A DNA stretch of 64,000 nt. Source: Nepenthes gracilis (lineage: Eukaryota; Streptophyta; Magnoliopsida; Caryophyllales; Nepenthaceae). Position numbers and translations under genes: made by a program. The notes below the pieces were generated by a model. That model was given only the letters and a program-made list of their open reading frames with translations. It searched no databases and was not told the origin of the DNA. The stretch covers positions 17,212,037 through 17,276,036 of the forward strand of contig BSYO01000004.1 in assembly GCA_033239525.1 (NCBI GenBank), given 5' to 3'. Positions 12,360 through 24,778 of the stretch are shown here, piece by piece (position 1 is the stretch's first letter; each line of letters starts with the position of its first letter).

Positions 12360-13790
12360 GCCGGTTTAGATTTTTATCAAGGAAGGGCCGGAGCTCTTTT
12401 CTTCGTTAGGGGAGCCGGTTTTCATTTTCAGCCGAAGTTTCTCTTTTTTAAAATGCAGGAGTGCTCAAAAGCCGGAGTGTTCAAAGTCGGAGTGCACAGA
12501 AGCCGGAGTGATCAAAGCCGAAGAGCTCAAGGCCGGAGTGCTCATTTTCTTATACAAAGCCGGAGTTCATTTTCATATTAAGGCCGGAGTTCTTTTTCCA
12601 ACAAAAGGACGGAGTTCTTTTTCTTATACAAGCCGAAGCTCTTTTTCTTTATTACGGCCGAAGTTCATTTTACATTACAAGCCGGAGTGCTTTTTGGACG
12701 GAGTGCTTTTTGGACGGAGTGCTTTTCACTCAAAGGGACGGAGTGCTTTTCCTTTAAAACCGGGGTGCAGATTCCTTCTTAAAAACCGGAGTGACATTCC
12801 TTTAAAACCGGAAGTGCATTTCCTTTTAAAACCGGAGTTCGTTTTCTTCTTAAGGCCGGAGTTCTTTCTTTCACAAAGGCCGGAGTGAACTAACTTAAAA
12901 GCCGGAGTTCTTTCGTTCATAAAGGCCTGAGTGCGAAAGCTTAAAAGCCGGAGTTCTTTCTTTCATAAAGGGCGGAGTTCATTTTGGACGGAGTTCATTA
13001 AATCCGGAGTTCATTTCTCTTAAAGGACGGAATTCATTAAAAGCCAGAGTTCATTAAAGTTGGAGTTCATTTCTCTTAAAGGGCAGAGTTCATTAAAAGC
13101 CGGAGTTCATTAAAGCCGGAGTTCATTTCTCTTAAAGGGCGGAGTTCATTAAAAGCCGGAGTTCATTAAAGCCGGAGTTCATTTCTCTTAAAGGGCGGAG
13201 TTCATTAAAAGCCGGAGTTCATTTCTCTTAAAGGGCGGAGTTCATTTTGGATGGAGTTCATTAAAGCCGGAGTTCATTTTAAAGACGGAGTTCTTTTTAC
13301 ATTAAGGCCGGAGCTCATTTTCTTATTAAGGCCGGAACCCATTTTCTTATACGAAGTCGGAGCTCATTTTCTCAAAGGACGAAGCTCATTTTCTCAAAGG
13401 CCGGAGTACTTTTGGAAGGAATGCTTTTCGGACGGAGTACTTTTCAGACGGACTGCCTTTTTTACTCAAAGGGCGGAGTACTTTTCAGATGGATTGCTTT
13501 TTTTTTACTCAAAGGACGGAGTGCTCAAGAAGCTTGAGTGCTTAGAAAGCCGGAGTTCATTTTCTTATTACAAGCCGGAGTTCTTTTTCTTATACGAGCC
13601 GGAGTTCTTTTTCTTTATTAGGGCCGAAGTTCATTTTACATTAAGGAAGCCGATTTCATTTTCATCTTCAAAGGTGGCCGGTTTCATCTTTATACAAGGG
13701 AAGGCTGAACTCAATTTTTCATTATGGGAAAAACCGAACTTGATTCTTCATCAAGGAAAATCGAGCTTCTTTTAAACATGGTTACTAGGG
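12360..13790. repeat. Large CGGAGTTC minisatellite
   Basis: About 1.4 kb of imperfect units with the core (g)ccggagttcattt/ctttttct and a spacer of 8-25 bp. At 13010-13260 there is a higher-order unit of about 65 bp (ttaaagggcggagttcatt then aaaagccggagttcatt). The open frames on both strands here are products of the repeat. Confidence 0.9.
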
Positions 13791-14871
13791 ATTCTTCTTT
13801 AAATCAATGATCAGAATAAATATCATACATATCGTAACATATGCTCATCAAGGATCAAATATACTTGCGATGCAAACATGCATATACTTACATTAAATCA
13901 TGATCTTAAAACGAGGGGATAAATTTACAATATTCTTAAAGCATGATCTTAAAAACAGAGTAGAGTACACTTACAATATTCTTAAAACATGACTTAAAAA
14001 TCAGCGTCCGAGGTACACTTGCAATATTCTTAAAGTATGAATTTAAAAGCAGCGTCTGAAGTACACTTGCCTGAGAGTTGCCCAGTATCATCGTTTTGAA
14101 GCTTCCCTTTCACTCCCTCCTTTCTACTTGTATTGGCTGTCAACTTCAGCCAACCGACGCTGGCTTTTTATAGAGGAGGGGTTTGGTGGGGTAAGTTACT
14201 TACTCCCGTACTTGTTTGCAGACGGTAGGTAGGAGTAACTAGATTAGTTTACCTACTCTTTTTTGGTCGCCGCCTAGTTGGATTCTAACTGAAGTTTACT
14301 TTTGTCTTTAGTTCTATTAATTTGTTCCAGCCAACTGCTCCTTATTTATTGCCAATGCTGCCAGTCGACTCTCCAATTTCGGTCAACATCTCCAAATCCG
14401 GTCAACTCTTCTAGTCCGGTCAGTATCTTCTTCATTCCGGTTAACACCCTCAAATCCGGTCAACTCTTCCAATTCGGTCAATGTCTTTGAATCCGATCAA
14501 TTCTTCCACTTAAAGCCGGTCAACGTAATACCCTCAAATCCAGCCAATTCCTTCAAATCTGGTCAACATCTCTAATTCCGGTCAACTTCCTCTTATTATT
14601 CACTCCGTCCATCACCTTTTCATAAACTTCAGATTTCTTTTCCTTGCATCCACAATTCTACTCCGGCCTTACCAACACAAAGAGCCACGCCGGACTTCAA
14701 GGCCACTTCGGCCTCTCGCACTTTCAAAATTGGCCAGTCACTTCACATGACCAGACTTATTTTGCACTAAGGAGAGTCCGAACTTGATTGAGGCTTAAGG
14801 CGGCCGGTCAACACTTTGAGCCATTGGATTTTGGACTCTCACAACTATGTTTTGAAAACTCGAACCTCACA

Positions 14872-15137
14872 CTTATACATTCGAAAATGATAGCCATAGG
14901 TGTCTTTTTATAGAATAAAAGAGGACCATATCTAAATTACCAAAATGTATCTCGTTTTACTCAAAGGATATGTCTTAAATACATATATCCATTGGGAAAA
15001 ACATATCTTTTTTTATTAAATGATATGTCTTGAATAGGTATATTTTTTAGAAAAATTATCTTTAATATACATTTAAACTAAAAATATTATATTTATTTAA
15101 TCATAATTTAATAAATCAATAAATTATATACCTTATC
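14872..15137 (-). mobile_element. Copia-like LTR fragment (U3 and TATA), left part
   Basis: AT-rich and minus-oriented: an inverted TATA box (TATAAAAAG) at 14904-14912 lies downstream of U3. The sequence resumes at 17933 after the nested solo LTR and ends at 17958 with ttaca next to an inverted polypurine tract. It is cut at 14872 by insertion of the family E element (expected TSD cttat at 14872-14876, not checkable). Confidence 0.55.
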
Positions 15138-17932
15138 TGTAAGGTACTGGTTCCGAAGCATGGTATATTTGAATAACTTAAATGGAATAGGTGAATTGGG
15201 GTCTTAGGACTCGGGAGGAATCAAATTTTAAGACTAAAGACTTGGAATCGGTGGAATTAAAAACCTTAGTGATAATCTCGAAATATTAATCTATAAACCT
15301 AATTTGGATTTTAAATAATGGTAATCTTGGGGTATTAAATTAATTTAATATCAATTAGGCTCGAGGTATGTGGAGGGATGCATTTCAGGTCGAAAATCGG
15401 GTGATTCCATGCCAAGTGGGCTGCTGGGCAAGCAGCCTAGCAGGTCAATGCTCGGTGAGTGCAGGAACCCAGAGCGAACATGCTCGCAACGTGCCACAGA
15501 TGACGCTCGAGTGCCCGTCCGCGTAAAAGCCGCATGCAGGCTTTCCTTAACACGCGTAGAACATGTTTTGGGGGAGGAGAGAGAGAGGGTTCTAGAGGAG
15601 AGAGAGAGCACGGGGAGGAGAGAGAAGCAGCCGAATGAAGGCCTTTGGGATGGATTTCGGCTTCGAGCTAGTTGGAGAAATCGTAGAGCACGTTGAGGCA
15701 AGTACATCCATACGCTTTTCTTCCATCTTCCTTGATTTTCGTTCAATCTCCTTCAGGTATTTTTGTCCCGATATCCAACCCCATGCATATAATTGTAATA
15801 TCCATAGTGTAATTATGCATATTATGAAATTCTTCATCTGATTTGCACATTCAAAACCCCGATTGTGATGCCCATTCAATCTCCTTCCGTTTTCGCACCG
15901 TTTTGCATGTTCAAAACCGTCACCACGCACGTGTACTGTTCATGCACAATCAGGTGGATTCCAGCCCCCGATTTTTGGGGCTTTTGTATAAATTGAGACT
16001 AGAATACCATTACCCATACCCTAGGTAAGTTAATTTGTCGATTGGGTACTGAATTTGGTGAAATTATGTGAATTCTCGTTCGTGAAACTCTAACCCCGCG
16101 CCTGGGTGGTTTCAGGCTTCGATTTTTGGGACTTTTGATTTATTTGGGGACTAGAATATGATTATGCATGACTTGGGTAGGTCAATTTGCTGATTAAGTA
16201 TTCGAATTTGTAGAATTTGGTGAAATTTCATTCGCAAAGCTCTTAACCTGAGCCTAGACACCGTTCGAGCTTCGATTTGGGGTTTAATCATAAATTGACA
16301 TGGGATTATAGTTACCCATACCTTGGATTTGTTAATTTACCAATTGGATGCTCAAAATTCCCAAAACATGCACCGGGTACTGTTCACAGAACTGTTCATG
16401 CCACGAGAATTGTTCACCCAAGGCTCTATGATGAATTTTGCTCAATTTTGTATCATGTAATTGTTAATCAAGTTGCATATATATTTGCATATGTTTAATT
16501 GTTACTCCAGAAAATATGTTCATTAACTAATTGTGAAAGAATTGTGATCTAAAAGTCCCTAAAGTTATAATTGCCCTTCGGTGGTAAGAATATTTATTCT
16601 TCCCTATGTTTATGAAATTCGTATATGTAATTTAAGTCATGAGAAGACTTAGATCCGAAAGGAAGATAATAAATGTATGTGTGATCGAGGAAAATCCACA
16701 ATGTGATATGCGATATGTGAACAATTAATATGGAAGCGTTTGACTCTCCTGGATGGAGAAAATGTGAATCAAATTGGGTATGATGGACTTTCCCTCATTT
16801 GAATAAGAATAATGAAACTAGGACCATGGACTATGTTATGATGGGTAGTATTCTTAGGCATGACATGAGTATCATTGTGGAGACTCAAGGATTACTTTAG
16901 CCAAGCATCTTGGCTGCTTACTGAAGCGAGTGATGCTCTTGTCAAGCCTTAAGATATTACTCTGGAAGGACGAGGATTGCCTGTGGACCGCGGGAGGGAA
17001 TGGGTAGTGGGTCATGCCACTACAACACGTGGTGAACGGGCCTATGTTGGCCAATTGATGCCCATGTTGGTAGGTCATTGATGGACATTGATTATGTCAT
17101 ATGACCTAAGAGCATGGGGGTTGTCAAGATCCTTCTCGTCCTCCCGCACCTTTTGTTAGTAAGACCTATTGACCTTGATTCGTAAAAACAAATAATGACA
17201 TCAAAATCTTAATCAAAAAGAAAAAGTAAACTGTATACCAAAGCATACTCAATCATTACCCTGTATAAAGTATCTCCTTCATGCTTATGCCTTTTCTTGC
17301 TTATCCTTGTCTATATTGGTTATTGTCTGGTTATGGTGTACTTGCAGGGCTTTTTAGCTCACCCTTACTTCTCATTGTCTCCAATTTAGCACAGGTTTGA
17401 TATACCCAAAGGGTTGGAGTAGAGGCTAGAAGTGGACTAAGCATTGGATTTAGAAGACCGCATTGAAGACTTAGAACTTGTAGTTTAATTTACGTTTGGA
17501 TAAAAATATATATGTATATTTATATTCCTCTTTTGGAAAGATTGATATATATTGTACAAAATGACTGATGTTTAGACAGATTAGTTTCCACTGTGTTGGG
17601 TTTATTTATACTTCCACAGGTTATATATGAATTTGTAATAGGTACTTAGTGGCATCTCTTAGATCCAACATGGTATTTTAGGTGATTGTATTGGAGCCAT
17701 GGATGTTATGGAAATTGTGGTCCTGTGTATGTGTTGTAGGATAAAATGTGAAATTTGAATAGTTGTGTGCTTGTACAAGTTCATTCTAAGCAGGTTGTAT
17801 TTTTTTGGTTTTCATCCAATGGCAGAGGAAACTCTACCAAATTTTTGGTAGAAATTTATAATATTAATTACGGGCTTTATTTATGTGTTTGTTGATGGAG
17901 GTTATTTAAGAAAAATAACACAGTCCGTCACA
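15138..17932 (+). mobile_element. Complete solo LTR (family F), TSD ttatc
   Basis: Starts TGTAAGGTACTGG, ends CAGTCCGTCACA, flanked by perfect duplications ttatc at 15133-15137 and 17933-17937; 2795 bp. It has no interior. It follows the common LTR plan: GC-rich block with gctcgagtgcccg (15395-15545), donor-like gag/gcaagtac at 15698, branch-point-like agctcac at about 17357 and cacag acceptor at 17394. The 16020-16330 part repeats 'taggtaagttaatttg...' in a loose 130-150 bp periodicity. Confidence 0.9.
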
Positions 17933-18482
17933 TTATCATATGAGATATATTTCTTACATTCTCCTACTTGACCTATATGACAATAATATTTATTAAAATG
18001 ATTAAAATAAACTTTAAGCACGCGTTATTACAATCCTTTAATAGTTTAGATATCACAATACTATAATCAAATAATCAACAAATACGAGTCATAATAATTT
18101 CATATCATTATACGATATAATTCCTTCTATATGCCACACTAATTACAAATCACATGATTAAATTCTTTAATGAGAAATATTCATATGGTCTAACAATAAT
18201 ATCTTAGTGAGAAATTATTTCTGTTGTCATTAATTTAAAACTTTAAGTTTGAATAATATGAAAAATAAGAAAAATTAGAAATATATTATACGAGATCTCG
18301 AATGTCAAAAGTAATATCATTATTGCGACGTCTCACATCATGCGTCCTTATACTTATCATTAATATTATTATTATAATAGACAGGATCCTATAACCTATA
18401 CTGGCTCTAATATAACATTATTCATTCAGGATATTAGTCTAAATTAAGGAAGATATTTACTAAACATCCATAAGAATTTAAA
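17933..18482 (-). mobile_element. Copia-like remnant: LTR end, PPT and short interior
   Basis: 17933-17958 completes the LTR split above (minus orientation). 17959-17970 (ttctcctacttg) is an inverted polypurine tract of copia type. An inverted PBS-like ctggctctaatataac sits at 18401-18416, only about 430 bp away. No gag or pol is visible in between. Either the coding part is deleted or this is a miniature TRIM-like derivative. Confidence 0.45.
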
Positions 18483-18935
18483 TCTGACGGAAGTATATAT
18501 TCTATATCATAACGGAAGCAATTCCATTATCATCAAAATACAACATGTCTAAAATACAACATTATCAAGTACACATATTTTTTTTCTTTCTTTTCATCAT
18601 CCCAAGTACAACATATACATCATAACAAAATTATGGCCACTTCAAACTTCTTGCCTAATCCTGTTTGTCATTTATCATTTCTTGAGACTCGTCTGAAGGG
18701 AAGTGAAAACAGCAAGCGAGTGAGCCAAATGCTTAGCAGTGTATATAATATACAAAGGCATGCATTTTATACAGAATATATATTAACATATATAAATAGG
18801 AGCAGATACATGAAGTGCAATGCATTTACCTTTCTTTATTTTCTAACTTTTATTGACTGTATTTATTTTTTCTTATCTTTAGGGACTAGGGTCAGTAGGC
18901 CTTACTAGCTAACGGAGCGGATAAATCGAAGAAAG

Positions 18936-19031
18936 GATTGTGTTAACCTACACAATCTAAGGCAAATATCCTAGTAATAGGATAGATTGTGCTTACTTCC
19001 ACAATCGGGATTGTGCTTAATTCCACAATCC
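18936..19031. repeat. Three tandem GATTGTG-CACAATC hairpins
   Basis: Inverted repeats at 18936-18957, 18985-19006 and 19008-19031. Each has a 7-8 bp stem (gattgtg/cacaatc) and a loop of 7-8 bases. Other LTRs have one such hairpin at this position. Confidence 0.85.
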
Positions 19032-21599
19032 AACTCTTATCCTCCTTCTTACACCCCGAGGCGGGCGGTACTACCTATAATCCTGGTAGATGGGGCCGAA
19101 ACGGACGGGCCGTATAAAAGAAATTCTTCGATTTTTTACTGTAATATCCTAATGCATGCCAGAGAATATCACCATCTGAAAAAGATCCATGGTCCAATTT
19201 TCCTTTTTCAACTTTGAAGGGATCTCGTATAACCGAACTTAACAGAACTTAACTGAATGTCACTAGACGTAACTGAATTCATTTTTCATATTTTCATAGA
19301 GGCCCTTCCAAACTTTTATAAATATAGTTTAACATAGCAAACGATATCCAAATATAATATTTCATAGGCCTTGAACATTCAGAAAAATACATACGGAAAT
19401 TTATTCCACACTTAGTGTCTTTTAATCTACTTGGTGGCCAATTAATTTACCGAAGCTTAAATCATTTAATTCAATACTTTTTAATGTTAGTAAGTCAAGT
19501 CAGGGTAGGTCTTGAGTTAGTTTAATATTTTATTCATATTTCAAAAATTTTCGGTTCAAGTGAACCAACCAGTTCGGTTAAGGCTTGGGACCGGGTTTCC
19601 TAATTATTTTGAGCCTGAAGTTTTTTTTATAATTATCCAAATATCCTTTTTGGTTTGATTGGTCAATGGTTTGGTCAATTTTTAGTGAAATTTGGGCCCG
19701 GTTCGACCCTTTTTAATAAAGGGCTCAAATTACCATTTAAGTAGAACCGGTTCAGGAAAGGCTTTGAGGGACTAGTTCACTGAGTTATACAGCCCATTTT
19801 CACAAGAAGATTTTACAAAACATGGACATGGGTCTCAGCTATTTTGTTCCAAAATTTGAGCCGGTTTGGTGATCAGATGGTGGCCGGTTCAGTCTACTAA
19901 TACAGACTACCCATTCGGGTTTCAGTAGAACTGTCCAGGATAGTTCTGCTTCCCTAATTTTTTTATGGTTCAATCGGGCCTATTTTTGACCCGTTCTAGA
20001 AGTCCTCTTGTAGCCAAAGGACTTAAATTTAAGAATAAATTTGGTTTCGGGTCGATCCAAGTCAAAATATTAGCTTGTTCAGACCAAATTCCAAGCACAG
20101 ATTCTGCATCTGCATCAACTGATGCAGACAGATTTTGTTCCAAACTTGAGGGTCCAAATCATATTCAATTTGGATCAGATTGTTAGAAGGCTATACTTGA
20201 ATATCACCTCCAAGGCCTTAGCTAACTACTGGCACCAATTTGGCCCATTTTGTGTTCTGGTTGTATTTTATTTAAAATTATTTCCCCAACTGCTCAAAGA
20301 AACAGTTTAGCAAGACCCTTGCTGTTAATGAGTCCGGTTCAGTATCCGACCCAAATTTTCATGGGCTGCTGGTTTACATGGTGATAGTCCACACATAATA
20401 CTAGCAAATCTAGTCGGGTTGGACTCTAGATCAATCAATTTTGGGGCGTGTTTGGCTAAATTTCAGAAACTGAAATTTCAGCATCAGCAGAACCAGTAAG
20501 CTGGTTCTGTAGCCGAGTTTGGGTCCGATTTTGAACCCCTTCGTGAATGCTTCAGTGGCTCATTTTTTTTCCACTTTTACTTCATTACATAAGGATCATT
20601 TGACTTGTTTTTGTCGTTGATAATTTGGCCATTTAGTGGTCGATATGAAGCAAACATCAGGAACTGCCACAGCAGAACCTGATTTTGGACACTATCATGT
20701 GTCCAGGGCCGCTTCACCCATTTTTAATTTTTTTCTTGCAACTCCTCATGAATTTATGATAACTAAGGATGCATGTTCAAGTATTGGATCAACAATAATC
20801 AAGATAAATTAGCCAAAAATTGCTCAACAATCAAGGAAAGGGTCAAAGTACACTTGCCGATTTATTCAGTTGGACTTCTCCTTGCTGCCTCTTGGTTTCC
20901 TTCCTCTTTTCCCTTACTTTACCCTCGATTTTTTTGTGCTTCACAATCTCTCCTCTCTTCCCTTCTTCTACCCTATTCATGGCTTAAATAAATTGACTCA
21001 TCTTATCCCCTAAACCCTCGTGTCATTCCTCCACTTTCTGCATGCAACAGCAGCTTGGTGGTTGCATTAGATTGCAACTAGTGTTTAGCTGATTCATCAT
21101 CCCTCTGTTAGGCAATAATGAGGCTGAAATATAGGGCCAGTATTTAGTATTATTTGTGGCCAAACTTGTCCTAATTAAGTTGCTCAAAGAGCTGCTTAGA
21201 AGATAGGGAAACTTGGCTGCTGATGCATGCTACATTCATGCCTCTTTTTCCCATTTTTTCTATTAATATATAATGTGTCCTTAAGTTATTATATTTTATA
21301 CTTACTATAGTCCAACATGGAGTGAAAAATCCACCTAATTTCCCAATTGGCACAACTGCCAAATCAAATTTGTCCAAGTCCTCCTTGTTGCTGAATTTTT
21401 CCCTATTGTCATCTAGCTGCTGCCGTGGGGGTTTTGAGGGTCATTTTGGTTCTCTAAATTTTCCTAAGTGTGGGGAGGGTCTTATACACATAATACCCCA
21501 TGTGTGTGACCAATGTTTCCTTAGAAATTTTGCAAAAATGGCTACCAACAGCAGTTTTTGTCAACCGGAGTGAAAAGTCCCATTTTGCCTATTATCTTG

Positions 21600-22045
21600 A
21601 AGAATTTAGTTTAAGGTGTTCGTGTATGCGTTGGTACAAATTTAAGACATGAAAACTTAGTATAGACACCAAAGATTGTCAAGTATTAATTTCGTTCCAA
21701 ACCGAATTTCTTATCATCTCCCGATTTACATCCCTGGCTTTCAGATTTCAAGGGAAATTTAAAAGATCGGGTGTCGGGATTTTGGAAAACGAATACATGG
21801 GAAGTTAGTTTACTTGTCAATGATCAACTGGGATTATTTACCTCAAAATCCAGATTGTCTAACACATCACGAATTAATTCCTGGCTTTTAGGTTTCAAAA
21901 ATTAAATTAAAGGAATCGGGCTTGAGTATACAAGAAAACTAAGACATAGGGGGCTAGTATTTTTGTCAAAGACTATTTTGGATTAATTTCATCATAATCT
22001 GAATTACATAAGTCATCCCAAATTACATTCCTAGTTTACGGGATT
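21600..22045. repeat. Diverged tandem array, period 147-150 bp, 3 units
   Basis: Landmark acat(g/a)...(a/g)cttag recurs at 21647, 21795 and 21944. Landmark cctggctttt/ctagttt recurs at 21734, 21881 and 22031. Units are perhaps 60-65 percent identical. The array sits at the start of the presumed U3, or is old satellite into which the LTR inserted. Confidence 0.75.
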
Positions 22046-22057
22046 GCGGTCTTTACA

Positions 22058-22146
22058 ATTATATTATGGGTAACGGCAACGACTCATATTGTTAATATGA
22101 TCTATAAATGTGATAAACTCTTAGTTAATGGATCTACGATAATAAA
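22058..22146. other. Short unassigned spacer
   Basis: AT-rich flank between two LTRs (ttatattatgggtaacgg...). Its last bases (ataaa) would be the left TSD of the element starting at 22147, whose right end is lost. Confidence 0.4.
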
Positions 22147-24555
22147 TGTGACAGAATGGGTCAGTGATGGAACAATTTTTTTTTCCCTCAAAAGCTTTTG
22201 TTAAGACAGGAACAGGATTAACGTTACTAAAATATAATGCAAGACTTCTGCAGAAATTTTGGCAGAGTCTTCTTTGTAATTGGATGAAAATTAAAAAATA
22301 CAACCTGTATGATCAACTATTACAAGGACACAACTATCAATTTTTCACAATTCTTCCTACAACATGCATACACAGGATCACATATGCCATCCATGGCATA
22401 AATCTTTAAAAGCATTACACTAACAGTTCAATAACGAGATGCCGTCTAGGACCTATACAGTATATCCAAAAGTTTAGAGTGGAAGCTAAACTAATAACCT
22501 GCAAAAGCATAGTTTTTCCTTTTCACTATCATACACATCATATGCATTCTATACAAAATTCACATGTGCATGATCATCCATAGACACAAGATTAGTATAC
22601 AAAATCACAAGGTCAGCTAAGTCTTTACGTCTATCCAAAAAGTCCTCAAAGTCTTTAGAATTTCCTTCGGTCAAACTCTTATCCGGAGGAAAAAATAATA
22701 AAACAGTGAGCTAGAGCCCAGCAAGGTACATGCAAATGAACGGTAAAAACGTAATGTAGAACGGTCATATAACTGTACAGGAACAGAACGTATAAACAAA
22801 ACATAATCTAGAAAACAGAGAAGGCATACTTTGACAATATTAAACCTCATAATTTAGAAATCGTGTCGGTAAATTAATATAAACTATAAATGGTAAACTA
22901 AATCGTAATCGGTGCAATAAAGCGTAAATCATAAATAGAAACTATAATCACACCGTAAATCGGTAAACTATAAAGCATAAAATCTGTAATCGGTGCACAA
23001 ATTCTATAAACAGTAAACTATAAACGGTAAACTATAATTGGTGCATTGTAAAACGATAAAGCTTTAAACTATAACTATCAGAATCTTTTCCTAATCGCTA
23101 CATCATAAAAGATCATATGCATAACGATAATGCCATTATACCCTACTAGGATCGAATGATTGAGGATAGATTGTGTCCACTATCCAAATCAACTGTAATA
23201 TCCATCCCATCCCAGGGATCATGCATATGCCACCGAAGGTGGCTGTAATTCCTCAAAACTTTAACCCCGAGGAAGGCGGACCACAAATAACTCCAAAATC
23301 CTCGATTACTACCGTAATGTCCTGGCGTGCCGCAGAGTCCTATCCGGACCGTAGTCGATCCCGGGTCCTAAATAACAAATAACCTCTTTATTGAAAACCT
23401 TCTTTCATAATCATAGTTTCATAAGTTACTTTCAGTTAACTTCAAAACATACAGTATCGGTCTAAAAACTCCTTCAGTTTTACTTCAAAAACGGTGCATG
23501 AAATTTTCATCGGTATAAGTCCGTGTAAATTTTCAAAAACAAATTATACCGAGAGTTCCATTTCAATGTTAATTAACTTTTATATAATAGAAGCTACTGT
23601 TAAAAATCATCAAAACCCCTTCATTTTCGTACCCAAGGCTTCGCCAAAACTTTCGGACTCAAATCGATCTCTAAACGTGTGCTTATTCATGAAACTAATG
23701 CCATAAATTCATACACATACATTAAAACATGCAATTAAACCAAAAATTCCAAATATTTTCGAGTTAGGGTTTCACACATACCTTCGGAACCAAATCGAAT
23801 ACTATTTACATGCTTGTACATGAAATTGAAGCTAAAAACTTGCAATAAACATGGATAAATACAAAATCTAACCGAACAATCGAAGGAAACATGCTTCATT
23901 TACTTTAAACATGTATCAACATCATTTTAGAGCATCTTTATCAACCTTAAAGCAAGAGGAAATGGAAAAAAACGAAAAACAACGTCCGAAGTACACTTGT
24001 CTTGGCCCGATCTACCGTTATTTTTACCGGGTGTGGATTGGAACAAGTAATTTCCCCTTCTCCTCTTCTCTTCTTCCTCTTCTTCCTCTCCTTCGTGCGT
24101 GGTCTGCTCTCTCTCTCTCTCCCTTTTCCCTTTTCCCCCTTCTATTTATAACAAAAATGAGGTTAGCACGGGGGCAAAAGTCGGGGCCGCACTCGAGCAC
24201 GGGCGCGTGGGCTACATTTTACTAATCGGGCTCGAGCGCCTGACAAAGCGTGTGGTGAGCGCAACCAAATCCGGAAAAGCTCGAGCCCCAAGGGCGCAGT
24301 CGTGCCCAAAAGCCTTTACCCATTTTTGATCTTATTTTTGATTATATAACCCTAATAAGTCATGATTATCACAATTTAAAACCCGAAATCTTGTCTACGA
24401 ATTAACATTTCATCGCTTACAATTTCGGTTCCCGATTTACTAATTCCGGTTCTTTGAACTTTCCAATCCATTCCTCCCATATCTTTTGAACACAATTCAC
24501 CTATTTTAACTTAATTACCTCCCAATCATCATATTTCGGAACTCGGGTCATCACA
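22147..24555 (-). mobile_element. 3' LTR (family A relative) of a minus-strand gypsy element
   Basis: Starts TGTGACAGAATGG, ends gggtcATCACA, and is followed by an inverted PPT, so it is the 3' LTR of a minus-strand element; 2409 bp. It matches the broken LTR at 34026-34826 and, reversed, the LTRs of the autonomous element (42976-44406, 49122-51284). The donor site is mutated (aag/acaagtgt at about 24000) and the acceptor reads ccgg instead of ccag at about 22684. GC-rich block at 24180-24310. Confidence 0.85.
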
Positions 24556-24778
24556 TTCTCCTCCACTTATAGAAATTTCATCCTCAAAATTTGACGAATC
24601 TCGAAATCCCCGAGTCAGAGGCAATCTCCCAAGCATCCCCAATCACCTCCTCGGTTAGACGATTATCCCAGAAAACTTCAAGCATTGAATTATTCTGATC
24701 CTTATTACCGGTTTCATTCTATCAAAACCTAAATTGAAACCTCCTTATGGGGATAAGCTTTAAATTTCCCAAGATAAT
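24556..24778 (-). mobile_element. PPT and first part of the interior, minus strand
   Basis: Inverted PPT ttctcctccacttat, then non-coding interior. It is interrupted at 24778 by the nested element and resumes at 31122. The 5-bp target ataat is at 24774-24778. Confidence 0.75.

Larger units (their letters stand above)
10965..14843 (-). mobile_element. Complete solo LTR (family B), TSD actat
   Basis: TGTGACGAAACAG at the left, GGACTCTCACA at the right, perfect duplication actat at 10960-10964 and 14844-14848. At 3879 bp it is longer than its relatives at 35155-38180 (3026) and 40828-42975 (2148). The extra length comes from amplified repeats (52-bp array and CGGAGTT minisatellite). Minus orientation: donor cag/gcaagtgt at 14070 and acceptor ccctacag/at at 11303. 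Confidence 0.92.
8633..14871 (-). mobile_element. 5' LTR (family E), split by a solo LTR
   Basis: It begins TGTGACGGAACGG after the PBS and ends cctcaca. Removing the solo LTR 10965-14843 and one TSD leaves about 2.36 kb. The pieces on either side of the insert join to match the uninterrupted sequence at about 58860-58940 in the other family E LTR. Read on the minus strand it has the GC-rich block (10705-10870), a donor AAG/GTAAGTGT at 10545 and an acceptor ccctccag/at at 9178. The 3' end of this element lies left of the window or was lost. Confidence 0.8.
18483..22057 (-). mobile_element. Minus-oriented Ty3-type LTR (family G), borders approximate
   Basis: The left border tctgacggaag resembles TGTGACGG. 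The right border gcggtctttaca resembles the GGTTGTTACA ends of other LTRs. No TSD was found, so the borders are tentative. The inner plan is clear on the minus strand: donor-like tcg/gcaagtgt at 20857, acceptor cccttcag/ac at 18693, and three GATTGTG/CACAATC hairpins at 18936-19031. Between them lies a stretch (19550-20760) rich in ccggttcag and gggtcggac words. Confidence 0.6.

Noticed and set aside
12508..12888. 126-codon frame with repeated peptides, and similar frames at 13251-13775, 36516-36860 and 42200-42508
   Set aside because: Minisatellite units of 45 bp or similar keep frames open on both strands. No start context, and the pattern follows DNA period, not protein constraint.
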